Positions 8,156-17,324 of a stretch of 64,000 nt of DNA are shown one piece after another. The notes beneath the pieces were generated by a model. That model did not search any database. It had not been told where the DNA came from and was given only the letters and a program-made list of their open reading frames with translations. How positions within the stretch are numbered: the first letter of the stretch is position 1; every line of letters starts with the position of its first letter. The translations under genes were made by a program, and so were the position numbers. Source of the stretch: Candidatus Aminicenantota bacterium (GTDB lineage: Bacteria > Acidobacteriota > Aminicenantia > Aminicenantales > Aminicenantaceae); NCBI GenBank assembly GCA_020348385.1, contig CP070750.1, positions 2,612,075 through 2,676,074 of the forward strand, given 5' to 3'.

Positions 8156-9703
8156 TCAACGTGAATGGATAGGGGCACTCCGCCCTTCAGATTTGTATTT
8201 CTCGAGCAGAAGGGTTAATTGTTCCACTATGTCCGGATGTTTTTCCCAGAGATCATTCTTCTCGTTGGGATCGGATCCCAGATCATACAGCTGTCCTGGA
8301 GTATTTGGCTCAGGAGGCCCACCGACAGGTTCTACCCAACCTCCCGAAGTTTTATTGTCGCAGATGAGTTTCCAGTTACCCCGGCGAATGGCAAATGTTC
8401 CATTCTCGGAATGGGAGACAAGGGAATCCCGGACTGGATATTCTCCCTTTTCCCCGAGCATGGCTGGCAGGATGTTATAGCTATCCGGCCCCGCTTCTGC
8501 GGGCAAATCTGTGGTCAGGATTGCCGCGCAAGTCGCCATCAGATCCGTTAGACAGACTATCTCATCGCATGTGGATCCTGGGTGGATTCTTCCTGGCCAT
8601 CGAGCGATAAAAGGGACTCGATGCCCGCCTTCCCAGATATGGGATTTGTACCCGCGCAGCGATCCGGAAGACCGATGCCCCTCAGTTCCATGCCGAGGGC
8701 CGTTGTCGCTGGTCACGATAATCAATGTTTGGTCCGCTATTTTTAGCCGATCCAGGGCTTTGCAAACCTCACCCACGCACCAATCCACCAAATAGACCAG
8801 GTCTCCCCTCGGTCCATCCTGGCTTTTGCCTTTAACAAAATCAGGCGGAAGCCAAGGAGCATGGGGAGATGAAAGAGGGAGGTAGACAAAAAATGGCCGA
8901 TTGGGCATCTCCTTCTGCGTGTTTTCCATGAATGCGATGGCCTTCTCGGTAAAAGTGAGATCCACATCTTCTAGATCGAATCCCCGGGCCATCCATCCAG
9001 GACGGGGCCTGAAGTCCGGATGTTTGCGCCCATCCACAAAAATGGGCTCATCGGGGATTCCCACGGTATATCTGTTTTGGATGTAGGCAAAGGGACCATC
9101 AATCGTAGAACAGGCCGCTGTATAATAAGCTTCATCAAAACCGAGGTCCTCCGGTCCGCCTTGGACAGGCTTGCTGAAATCGACGTTCATCCCCTTTCCC
9201 GGATCTCCATCTTGCCAAGAACCTCGCCACATTTTTTTGGCATCTTTCCATGTGGGTGTGAATCCATTTTGCCGAGTCCAGCCCAAACCGATGTGCCACT
9301 TGCCGAAACATCCTGTCCTGTACCCATGCTGTTTTAATAATGACGCTATAGTCAGACGATCAGGTTCGATCAAAGGAGGGGTATAGCCTCCGACCACGCC
9401 CCTTTCCAACCACGTGCGCCAACAATATCTTCCTGTCAGAACGCCATATCGTGTGGGTGAGCAAACCGCAGATGGAGAATGGGCATCGGTGAAGCGGATC
9501 CCCTGATTTGCCAGTTGATCCATGTTGGGTGTGGGAATCTTGGACGCGGGATGGTAGCATTTCACATCCCCATAACCCATATCATCGGCCATTATAAAAA
9601 CGATATTCGGTTTTTTCTTCCTTTGATCAAAAACTTTGCAATCACTCCCCGCAAGCGTGGCTGCTCCCCATCCCAACATCTTTAAAAATTGTCGTCTAAA
9701 CAT
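8156..9703 (-). CDS. Sulfatase, type I formylglycine-dependent (Cys type)
   Basis: A 515-residue alkaline-phosphatase-fold sulfatase. The N-terminus has a Tat motif (FRRQFLK) and a hydrophobic segment. NIVFIMADDMGYGD (about 33-46) gives the metal-binding aspartates, and CSPTRYGVLTGR starting at Cys81 is the complete CxPxR formylglycine motif. FGKWHIG and the TSDNGPRHG segment are further active-site blocks. It lies 15 bp after the third LamG-family gene in the run and is probably translated from the same message; its own ribosome site is poor. Known role: hydrolysis of sulfate esters on carbohydrates outside the cytoplasm after cofactor formation. The SulfAtlas subfamily and substrate are not assignable by eye. 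Confidence 0.92.
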   Translation of the reverse strand: MFRRQFLKMLGWGAATLAGSDCKVFDQRKKKPNIVFIMADDMGYGDVKCYHPASKIPTPNMDQLANQGIRFTDAHSPSAVCSPTRYGVLTGRYCWRTWLERGVVGGYTPPLIEPDRLTIASLLKQHGYRTGCFGKWHIGLGWTRQNGFTPTWKDAKKMWRGSWQDGDPGKGMNVDFSKPVQGGPEDLGFDEAYYTAACSTIDGPFAYIQNRYTVGIPDEPIFVDGRKHPDFRPRPGWMARGFDLEDVDLTFTEKAIAFMENTQKEMPNRPFFVYLPLSSPHAPWLPPDFVKGKSQDGPRGDLVYLVDWCVGEVCKALDRLKIADQTLIIVTSDNGPRHGTEGHRSSGSLRGYKSHIWEGGHRVPFIARWPGRIHPGSTCDEIVCLTDLMATCAAILTTDLPAEAGPDSYNILPAMLGEKGEYPVRDSLVSHSENGTFAIRRGNWKLICDNKTSGGWVEPVGGPPEPNTPGQLYDLGSDPNEKNDLWEKHPDIVEQLTLLLEKYKSEGRSAPIHSR

Positions 9704-9718
9704 TTTTAAAATTCAGGA

Positions 9719-11872
9719 TCAATCCCCATCCACTGGGCTCAAGGAGATTTCGACAGTCTGATCAGTTTCCCGATGGAGCCAGACCACCAGGTCATATCGG
9801 TTAACCCGCCGGATGTGACCGTAGCGGAAGAACTTCCCTCGAGGAACCCGCTTCCCGTTCACATAGATTTCCGCATCACGATTTCCCCAATTTTCCACGA
9901 TAAATGCAGGGTTGATAATCGGAGAATCTGGATTGCCTTCTAAGATAAATTGAAGTTTCTTTTCGATTCCATTCTCAAATCCCAAAATCACATAACACCG
10001 TTGAGTCAGGTCATAAAGAGCTTCTTCTGATCCGTTTTCAACGATAAGCTTGGGAGGCAGAAGCCACGAACGTCCCAAGGGAACCAGAGATACAGCCTCA
10101 TCCTTCGTGGCGCCATACATCCAAGCCCACCAGTAGGTTTTCCCTTTTCCTTTATGAGCGGGTGGCCCTCCCCAGGCAAGCGAGAAATGGGATGCCCGGT
10201 CAGCGGCTTGGCAATAACGACCGTCAGAGGGCACTTGAGACACCGGCCAGTGATTCCACCAGGGGAAATGGGAAAAGCCTTTCCGATGCTCGTGGGCGAA
10301 TATCGAAAACCGATTGGACGTTTCGAAAATTTGAAAGGGTTTACATTCCGATTTCATGTTGACTCGCATTATGACCGGTCTTTCTTCAGGCTCGGTGCCG
10401 AAGTGAAGATACTTATCTCCCTCTCTCACCTTTGGTGTAGTATCGGCCCAAGTGTAGGTGTGAGACTTTCCCTTGAGATTGACTAGAGTCATGGCCGAAA
10501 GCTCTACAACATCCTCCGGCGTTTGACCTGGTTGGCAAAGAGCGATCACTTCCTCAGGCCACAGGGAGCGTCCTTCGGAATGGAGCACGACCTTCCGGAT
10601 GCCGACTTGATCGGGATAAAAAGTGTAATATTCGTCCACCCAATCTTCCCATCCTGAGATGGGATTGACCTGGGAGTGGTTTTTGTTGGCCGATGTGGGA
10701 CAATAACGCCAGTGGACAACGACCCGAGCCGGTGTGTTCTCGATGATTCGGACATGGGAAAAGCGGCAGCGGGGATCAAGCATGTGTTCAATACAACCAT
10801 CCCGGTTGTTGAAGTTTTCGATGCTCTGGTCTGCCATCCACATATTATTTTTCATGACCCAAGCAGGTCCGTATCGCGTTCCCCGCCAAAAAACCACCCG
10901 CACCGGCGAATCATCGAATTGGACCACGACATCTGGATCGGAGGAGACCGGCCAGAGCGCATCCCATTCGGGATAATACTGGAGGCGCATGTAGGATGCT
11001 CCGAAAACTCCAGGACCGGGTGGGCCCGATGGCATGATTCGTGCTGGAAGATCGGGTTTATCTTCCGGCGTGGACGCCTTGTAGTTTTCTGCGATCGTTT
11101 CTTCCTTTAGAGCATTGTTGTGAATCAAAACCTCGTCCAAAATTCCATCCAACGAATACCAGCAGGCCAATGTGGCGAACGCACGGACGGGATGCGTCGG
11201 TTCGAGCATCTGATGGGACATTCCCATCCTGAGATCTTCATCTTCCGCTTGACGAAATCTGCCGTCGATTTTCATTCCGCCAGCCTTTTGCCCGTCAACG
11301 TACAGGACAACACCCTCGTCCTGATGGAACGTGGCTGCAACATGAGTCCAAGTGTGTAGCGGGATCTTCTTTTCTGTCCGGCAGACGTTCCACCCTTGGG
11401 CGCCGATGTGCAGCCCCAGGTACCCTTCCGGACTGATCCCAAAAAAGAATCCGGCCTTGGGCGAATTCACCACGATGTCGTCTGGCCAACAGACCATGTC
11501 CTGATTCGAGTTCATGCTGATGGTATTCTCCTGCGCAACGATGGGGGCCCAGTTCCAGGGATAGGCGCCCAAAGCAATCCAAGCCTCGAGGGTAAAATCC
11601 GGGCCAAACTTCGGAACATTGTCTGTCTGCTTAACAATACAAGTCGTGTATCCATCCATCACAATGGCCTGGCCTTTTACACCTTTAAGCAACCGGAATT
11701 TCCCCTCGATTGTATCTTTTTCACCGCTGATAATGTCTTGGACCTTCCCCTCCTCTACTCGATCAAAGCTCCATTGCGCAACCATCGTGTCATCTTGGGC
11801 CCTTGAGATGTTTGTCCCAGAGAAAACAACACATAGGATTAAAACCAAGAATTTCCATGCCTCTATTCTCAT
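9719..11872 (-). CDS. LamG-domain secreted protein of unknown family, copy A
   Basis: A 717-residue protein starting at the ATG at 11872, which has AAGGAGAG six bases upstream. A signal peptide (residues 1-25) is followed by a LamG/concanavalin-like domain (about 30-250: WSFD start, YPWNWAPIVAQE, TWTHVAATF, LYVDGQ) and a roughly 450-residue C-terminal module shared with the genes at 13007 and 15155. That module has conserved blocks RVVFWRGTRY, WMADQS, SHVRIIENTPARVVV, WVDEYYTFYPD, NHWPVSQVPSDGR and AADRASHF. I do not recognise an enzyme family in it. Copies sit beside sulfatases and sugar dehydrogenases, so glycan binding or cleavage is plausible but unproven. It is between the zinc alcohol dehydrogenase and a sulfatase. 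Confidence 0.85.
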   Translation of the reverse strand: MRIEAWKFLVLILCVVFSGTNISRAQDDTMVAQWSFDRVEEGKVQDIISGEKDTIEGKFRLLKGVKGQAIVMDGYTTCIVKQTDNVPKFGPDFTLEAWIALGAYPWNWAPIVAQENTISMNSNQDMVCWPDDIVVNSPKAGFFFGISPEGYLGLHIGAQGWNVCRTEKKIPLHTWTHVAATFHQDEGVVLYVDGQKAGGMKIDGRFRQAEDEDLRMGMSHQMLEPTHPVRAFATLACWYSLDGILDEVLIHNNALKEETIAENYKASTPEDKPDLPARIMPSGPPGPGVFGASYMRLQYYPEWDALWPVSSDPDVVVQFDDSPVRVVFWRGTRYGPAWVMKNNMWMADQSIENFNNRDGCIEHMLDPRCRFSHVRIIENTPARVVVHWRYCPTSANKNHSQVNPISGWEDWVDEYYTFYPDQVGIRKVVLHSEGRSLWPEEVIALCQPGQTPEDVVELSAMTLVNLKGKSHTYTWADTTPKVREGDKYLHFGTEPEERPVIMRVNMKSECKPFQIFETSNRFSIFAHEHRKGFSHFPWWNHWPVSQVPSDGRYCQAADRASHFSLAWGGPPAHKGKGKTYWWAWMYGATKDEAVSLVPLGRSWLLPPKLIVENGSEEALYDLTQRCYVILGFENGIEKKLQFILEGNPDSPIINPAFIVENWGNRDAEIYVNGKRVPRGKFFRYGHIRRVNRYDLVVWLHRETDQTVEISLSPVDGD

Positions 11873-11951
11873 ATTGCTCTCCTTTTTTTTCCCTAGATCT
11901 ATTTTATACAACCTGTTTCAAGCACCTCTGTATGCGACTATCACCCAAATG

Positions 11952-12971
11952 TCACAGATCTACCAGCACCTTCATCGTCTTGTCCTGGTGCTTTTCGATA
12001 AATTCAAATGCTTTTGGGTAATCTTCGAAGGCAAAATGCTGACTGATCAAAGGATCAAGGTGGACATTCTTCGATTGTATCAAGTCGATCGCAATCCGAT
12101 AGTCTTCGGCCCTGTACATCAGTGTTCCGATCATACGAAGTTCTTTATCTTGGACCAACCCGATATCCACTGATGGTTTTTCTCCGAATACGCCCACGAC
12201 AACAACGTCTGTTCCCTTCCGAGCCAAATGGATAGCGAACTCTATCGTTTCCTCTACCCCCACACACTCCAAGATGGCATCTGCTCCGTCACGGCCAAAA
12301 TATTCCTCGACTTTTGTATCGAGGTTTTCAAACGAGACATTGACGGGATGGTCGATCCCACAGTTTTTGGCAACCTCCAAGCGGTAGTCGCTGATATCCG
12401 TTATCAAAACCGCCCTTGCCCCGAGACCTTTGGCAGATTGTGCTGTCAAGTTTCCGATCGGGCCGGCCCCGAGAATCAACAAATTCATCCCGCCGACATT
12501 TCCCAATCGCTTGACCGCATGCACACCGACCGCCACAGGCTCCACCATGGCCCCGTAATCCAGACTCATTCCTTCGGGCAGCTTCACAACCAACTTGTGG
12601 TCTACAGGGATGAATTCCCGGGCAGCTCCATCCTCCTGGCAACCGATCACTTTAAGAGCATTACAAATATGATAATTGCCGTGTGTGCAGGGATAACAAT
12701 CTCCACACACCAATTGGGGCATGACTGTCACCCTGTCCCCCTCGGAAAATCCTTGGACCTTTTCGCCGACGCTGGCAATCTCACCGGAAAATTCGTGGCC
12801 CTGGACGATCGGACAGCTGATATAGGGATGTTTATCGTAGTATGCGTGAATGTCCGAACCGCAGATGCCGATCCTTTTCACTTTGATCAAAACTTGGTTT
12901 TCGGTGAATTCCGGTATATCCACCTCTTCCAAGATAAGCTTCTCCGGCTCGACCAATCTGGCTTGCCTCAT
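11952..12971 (-). CDS. Zinc-dependent alcohol/polyol dehydrogenase (MDR family)
   Basis: A 339-residue medium-chain dehydrogenase. The ATG at 12971 has AAGGAG upstream; an earlier TTG would put the ribosome site inside the coding sequence. The catalytic zinc site is visible (Cys37 in GICGSD, His59-Glu60 in GHE), as is the structural zinc lobe (Cys89, 92, 95, 103). A Rossmann GAGPIG follows near residue 165. It resembles sorbitol, threonine and galactitol dehydrogenases, which oxidise a secondary hydroxyl with NAD(P). Placed between LamG copies A and B in the same run, it probably oxidises a sugar or polyol released from the glycan; the exact substrate is unknown. Confidence 0.9.
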   Translation of the reverse strand: MRQARLVEPEKLILEEVDIPEFTENQVLIKVKRIGICGSDIHAYYDKHPYISCPIVQGHEFSGEIASVGEKVQGFSEGDRVTVMPQLVCGDCYPCTHGNYHICNALKVIGCQEDGAAREFIPVDHKLVVKLPEGMSLDYGAMVEPVAVGVHAVKRLGNVGGMNLLILGAGPIGNLTAQSAKGLGARAVLITDISDYRLEVAKNCGIDHPVNVSFENLDTKVEEYFGRDGADAILECVGVEETIEFAIHLARKGTDVVVVGVFGEKPSVDIGLVQDKELRMIGTLMYRAEDYRIAIDLIQSKNVHLDPLISQHFAFEDYPKAFEFIEKHQDKTMKVLVDL

Positions 12972-13006
12972 CTTTCTTCTCCTTTTCTTGGGCAAAATTC
13001 TCGCAG

Positions 13007-15109
13007 TCAGATCTTCTGATTAGAAATCTTGATCTTCACTGGAATTACCGATTCTTTTTCGATCCAAACAACCAGGTTGCATCCTTCCAACGTCCGGATA
13101 TATCCTATCCGGTACCCAAACCCCTTCTTCAAGGCTCGCCCATCAACTGCCACCACAACCTCTTCTTCTCCCCAGTTTTTGAGGATAAAACAACCATTCA
13201 TCATCGGGGAATCCGGACTCGCATCCATCATCAACTCTATAAAAGGCTCATCTGGTCCCTCATAGTTCAGTCGATAGGCCCGCTGGGAAAAATCATATCC
13301 ATCACTTCTTATGTTTCCAGAGATCACTTCCAGCTTTGGTGCCTGAACCCACGACTTGGCCAATGGAATCAGAAAGTCGAAAGATTTATCATTCATTCCG
13401 TACAGGGAACTGATCCAAAGCCGGTCATCATCCGTATGTATAACCGGGTCCGTGATCGGAAACCCAAGGAAGCTGGCAGCTCTGTCGGTTGTCCATTGTG
13501 TGCGTCCATCGCAGCGCATCTGTCCAACGGGCCAGTGGCTGCAGGATCCCGGCCGGGATAGCGAATCGATATTCATGTCTTTGAGGTAGTGCATTCTCCC
13601 GCCCGGTTCAAATATGATGAAGGGCTTGTTTTCTGATTTCAGGTTGTGCATCTGTATCATCGGATTTTCAGGAATTGGTTTGTCTGTCTTTCTCGGTGGA
13701 TTTTGAATGTATGAAAACGTCTGCTTCTGCCCTTTCAAGTTGGCAATGGTGACATATTCTTCGTTGACCACATCCCCCTGCACCTGTCCAGGCCCTGTCA
13801 AAGGAATGGATTCTTGGAACTGTCGGGGCCTACCCAGAGATCCTTTCTCCCAGTTGTAATTCCGGATCCCTGTTTGATCAGGATAAATGTAGTAGTACTC
13901 ATCGACCCAGCAACCCCAGCTTGTCCGGGGATCGACATTCCGGAGGTTGTCAAAAGCGCTAACCGGCGCATATCGCCACTGGACAACTACCCGCGCAGGC
14001 GTGTTTTCGATGATCCGGACATGCGAATATCGACAGTGACGATCCTGCATATGCTCAAAACATCCCTCATCATCATTCCAGGCCTCCACACTTTGATCTG
14101 CCATCCAGAGATTGTTTTCAGTCACCCAGGCCGGCGAATACCGGGTTCCTCGCCAAAAAACGACTCGGACCGGAGAGTTGTCGAACTGGACGACCACGTC
14201 GGGATGATCGCCGATCCGCCACAAGTCATCCCACTCCCAGTAGTATTCAAGGTGGGTGTAATAAGCTCCAAACCGGCCAGGCCCAGCCGGACCGGATGGG
14301 AGCACACGGGGTGCGATATCTGGTTGGACAGGAAGCTTTTGGCCAGCTATGGATTTTGTGAAATTTTCCGCACCCAAAGCTTTGCCATGGATCTTGATCT
14401 CGTCCAGGATGGCATCCAGAGAATACCAATCGGGAATGGTCCCATGCTCTCTATGTATGTAGGCCGGCTTTTCTGGACCGGGAACCGAACCGATGATAAG
14501 TTCCGCTCGCCTTGGCAAGTTCATCCGCCCCTGGAATTCCAGCCGGGCCTGTTCTTGGCCATCAATAAAGACGGCAAGGCCTTTAGCCGGATCGAACACC
14601 CCGGCAACATGGGCCCAAGTACTAAGGGGTATTATATTATCAGATATACAAGTTCTCCACGCGCTCCCGGAGAAAACCTTCATAGCCAGCTCTCCGCCGG
14701 GGCCGATCTCCAGAGCATACCCTGCGCTGTTTCCGGCGTGGCTGATCACAGGACACCAGCTCCAGGGATAGGCTGCGATGGCAACCCATGCCTCGATGGT
14801 GAAAGCACCGGAAAGCACAGGCGCCTCGCCTGCTTTCCGTGTCACAATAGTGGTGTAGCCGTCAAATTTTATGGCCTCACCAGATACGCCGGACACAATC
14901 CGGAAATTTCCGCTGATCGGATCATCCAAGTTTTTGACTTTTTCCTGGACCGAATCGACAGTTTTCCCTTCAAACGCCCACCAAGCGACGGGTTTTGTCT
15001 CATCGCATATTCCCTTCGATACAGAGAGGATTAAAATTAGCATAAAAGCTGCCGCGATGGAAAAACGCTGCCTCCCGGGATACGACCAATCAAAATATTC
15101 TTTTTTCAT
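13007..15109 (-). CDS. LamG-domain secreted protein of unknown family, copy B
   Basis: A 700-residue paralogue of the genes at 9719 and 15155. The ATG at 15109 is chosen over an upstream TTG because AAGGGAAAAGAG immediately precedes it. The N-terminus has a charged stretch then a hydrophobic signal (about 18-32). The LamG domain spans about 35-250 (AFTIEAWVAIAAYPWSWCPV, STWAHVAGVF, VFIDGQ). The unknown C-terminal module keeps RVVFWRGTRYSPAWV, WMADQSVE, SHVRIIENTPARVVV, WVDEYYYIYPDQTGIR and CSHWPVGQMRCDGR, but HWPV is followed by GQM and TTDRA rather than the AADRA of the other two, so this is the most diverged copy. The long plus-strand frame opposite it (13814-15034) is judged a shadow. Confidence 0.85.
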   Translation of the reverse strand: MKKEYFDWSYPGRQRFSIAAAFMLILILSVSKGICDETKPVAWWAFEGKTVDSVQEKVKNLDDPISGNFRIVSGVSGEAIKFDGYTTIVTRKAGEAPVLSGAFTIEAWVAIAAYPWSWCPVISHAGNSAGYALEIGPGGELAMKVFSGSAWRTCISDNIIPLSTWAHVAGVFDPAKGLAVFIDGQEQARLEFQGRMNLPRRAELIIGSVPGPEKPAYIHREHGTIPDWYSLDAILDEIKIHGKALGAENFTKSIAGQKLPVQPDIAPRVLPSGPAGPGRFGAYYTHLEYYWEWDDLWRIGDHPDVVVQFDNSPVRVVFWRGTRYSPAWVTENNLWMADQSVEAWNDDEGCFEHMQDRHCRYSHVRIIENTPARVVVQWRYAPVSAFDNLRNVDPRTSWGCWVDEYYYIYPDQTGIRNYNWEKGSLGRPRQFQESIPLTGPGQVQGDVVNEEYVTIANLKGQKQTFSYIQNPPRKTDKPIPENPMIQMHNLKSENKPFIIFEPGGRMHYLKDMNIDSLSRPGSCSHWPVGQMRCDGRTQWTTDRAASFLGFPITDPVIHTDDDRLWISSLYGMNDKSFDFLIPLAKSWVQAPKLEVISGNIRSDGYDFSQRAYRLNYEGPDEPFIELMMDASPDSPMMNGCFILKNWGEEEVVVAVDGRALKKGFGYRIGYIRTLEGCNLVVWIEKESVIPVKIKISNQKI

Positions 15110-15154
15110 CTCTTTTCCCTTCAAAAGACATATTATTCTTTTTTACTCCGTATT

Positions 15155-17302
15155 TTAATCTATTTTTTTAGTCAGAATCATTCTGACGGGAATTGTTGAT
15201 GTTTTTTTGAGCCAGAGCAACAGATCAGTCCCATCGATGACTCTAACTGTTCCAATTCGGAAATCTCTTCCAGGGATTAGCCGTCGTCCTTCCAGCAAAA
15301 CCTCAGTCCCATACTCCTCCCAACCTTTGACAACCAAGCAAGCATTGACAAGGGGCGACTCTGAGCTGGCCAGGAATTCCAATTCCATCATAGCTGGATG
15401 TGACTCTGGGACACAGTGCACAATGTATGCCCGCTGAGAGATATCGTAGCCGCTGCTTGACGCATCTCCTTGAACGACTTTGAGTTCAGGAGGCCTGATC
15501 CAAGACTTAGCTAGAGGCAGCAATTCGGAAGCGCCTCCTAAAGTAGCACCATAGAACATAACCACCCATCTATTAGATCCTGCTCCAAGATGTCGTCGGG
15601 GTTGATTGTAAGAAATCGAGAAGCTCGTTGCCCGGTCTGCGGCCTGAACAAATCTTCCATCAGAGTGCACCTGACACACTGGCCAGTGATTGTAGGCAGG
15701 GAAATTGATCACTTTGCTCCGGACCCGGCCAACATAGACAACCGGTCTGTTTCCTGGCTCGAAAATAACAAAAGGCTTGGCCTTTGCTCTCATGTTTATC
15801 ACTTGGATAACCGGATTGTCTGGCCTGAGGTCGCGGACAATGCTCGGATCCCTAGGAAGGTTTCGCCTCTCCCGTGTATCAACGGTCTCATCGTCAGGCC
15901 AGGAATAAGTATGACTGAAACCCTCCAAGTTGAGTAATGTGAGCGCTTCGTGCTTTAGAACATCACCGGCATTCTGTCCTGGATGACAAAGGACACTCGT
16001 CTCTTGAATTTGGAGCCAGGGAAGTTCATGTCCGGATTCGGGTTGACGCCATAGGACTTTACGAATGCCTGTCCCATCTGGGTAAAATGTATAATATTCA
16101 TCTATCCACCAGGCCCACCCTGTCCTATCTTCAACCGTCCACAAGTTGTTTCGGGAACTGACGGGAGCATACCTCCAATGGACCACGGCTCGGGCGGGGG
16201 TGTTCTCTATAATCCGGACATGGGAATAGAGGCAATGGATATCCTGCATATGTTCTACACAGCCTTCATCATTCCCAGACTCGCCACTCTGATCAGCAAG
16301 CCATAGACCATTCTCCGTAATCCAAGCCGGGGAATAACGCAATCCTCGCCAGAATACCACTCGTACTGGAGAGTCATCAAATTGTACAATAACATCGGGA
16401 TGATCCGACACCGGCCAGAGAGCATCCCATTCTTCGTAATACCGAAGTCGAGTATAATATGCCCCAAAACGACCGGGTCCAGGAGGCCCTGAAGGCATGA
16501 CTCTGGGAGGAATATCTGGAAAAGCGGATGGTTGTTTTACAGAGTAGCTGTTTATAACCTCAAAAGGCGATAATTCTCTTTTGAAGATTTTGACCTCATC
16601 TAAAATCCCATCCAAGGAAAACCATGACGGAAGGGTTCCGGCGCCCGGAGGCACAGCATGGGAGGGCTTTTTTTTCTCGCGATTCATTCCAATCAAAAGA
16701 TCACGATCGAATGCCGGAGTAATCCGCCCCTTAACCAATAATTCACCCGAGATTTCTCCGTTTACGTAGAGTTTTATTCCGCTATCTGTATCGTATACAG
16801 CACAAACATGAGTCCACTTCCTGAGAGGGATTCTTGCTTCGGAAATGCAGTTCTTCCATTCTCGATTAACTGCTGCATGGAATCCGACCTCTCCCTGAGG
16901 GCCAATTCCAAAAAAATAGCCCGCCTCGCCCTCTTTTTCCTGGGCAACAACGGGACACCAGTTCCAGGGATAAGCTGCGATCGCAATCCAAGCTTCAATA
17001 GAAAATGCCCCGGATAAGCGTGGAGATTTAGATGCTTCCCGGGTTACGACTGTCGTAAATCCATCCAGTTTGAGCGCATTCCCTTGAACTCCTGGTACAT
17101 GCTTGAAATTTCCGGTGATGTCATCCTCGATCTGTCCAATACTATCCAAAGTCTTTCCCTCTCGGGAGTGCTCAAATTTCCACCAGGAAACTAGGTCTTG
17201 TTCATTACCAAAGGCATCGATCAGGAATATGCAACCAGCTAATAATAAACCCAATGCAACAATACTGAAGAAACTCGAATAAGCTGAATTTTTAGTTTTC
17301 AT
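15155..17302 (-). CDS. LamG-domain secreted protein of unknown family, copy C
   Basis: A 715-residue protein. Signal peptide residues 1-30, LamG domain about 35-255 (AFSIEAWIAIAAYPWNWCPVVAQ, KWTHVCAVYD, LYVNGE), then the shared unknown module with RVVFWRGLRYSPAWI, WLADQSGE, SHVRIIENTPARAVVHW, WWIDEYYTFYPDGTGIRK, YNHWPVCQVHSDGR and AADRATSF. Its aromatic and acidic conserved residues could form a glycan-binding groove (inference). It is the first of the three copies in the transcript, 22 bp after the iron alcohol dehydrogenase and 45 bp before copy B. The C-termini of all three end in a short beta-rich segment (IRR/IRT/VRV then LVVWL-like). Confidence 0.85.
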   Translation of the reverse strand: MKTKNSAYSSFFSIVALGLLLAGCIFLIDAFGNEQDLVSWWKFEHSREGKTLDSIGQIEDDITGNFKHVPGVQGNALKLDGFTTVVTREASKSPRLSGAFSIEAWIAIAAYPWNWCPVVAQEKEGEAGYFFGIGPQGEVGFHAAVNREWKNCISEARIPLRKWTHVCAVYDTDSGIKLYVNGEISGELLVKGRITPAFDRDLLIGMNREKKKPSHAVPPGAGTLPSWFSLDGILDEVKIFKRELSPFEVINSYSVKQPSAFPDIPPRVMPSGPPGPGRFGAYYTRLRYYEEWDALWPVSDHPDVIVQFDDSPVRVVFWRGLRYSPAWITENGLWLADQSGESGNDEGCVEHMQDIHCLYSHVRIIENTPARAVVHWRYAPVSSRNNLWTVEDRTGWAWWIDEYYTFYPDGTGIRKVLWRQPESGHELPWLQIQETSVLCHPGQNAGDVLKHEALTLLNLEGFSHTYSWPDDETVDTRERRNLPRDPSIVRDLRPDNPVIQVINMRAKAKPFVIFEPGNRPVVYVGRVRSKVINFPAYNHWPVCQVHSDGRFVQAADRATSFSISYNQPRRHLGAGSNRWVVMFYGATLGGASELLPLAKSWIRPPELKVVQGDASSSGYDISQRAYIVHCVPESHPAMMELEFLASSESPLVNACLVVKGWEEYGTEVLLEGRRLIPGRDFRIGTVRVIDGTDLLLWLKKTSTIPVRMILTKKID

Positions 17303-17324
17303 CCCGATTGTGGCTCCCCTTGGA

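Noticed and set aside
12228..13019. A 263-codon plus-strand frame
   Set aside because: It is antisense to the zinc alcohol dehydrogenase, whose zinc ligands and Rossmann motif are intact.
13814..15034. A 406-codon plus-strand frame
   Set aside because: It lies opposite LamG copy B, which has two paralogues and clear domains. The long open antisense frame is a by-product of codon bias.
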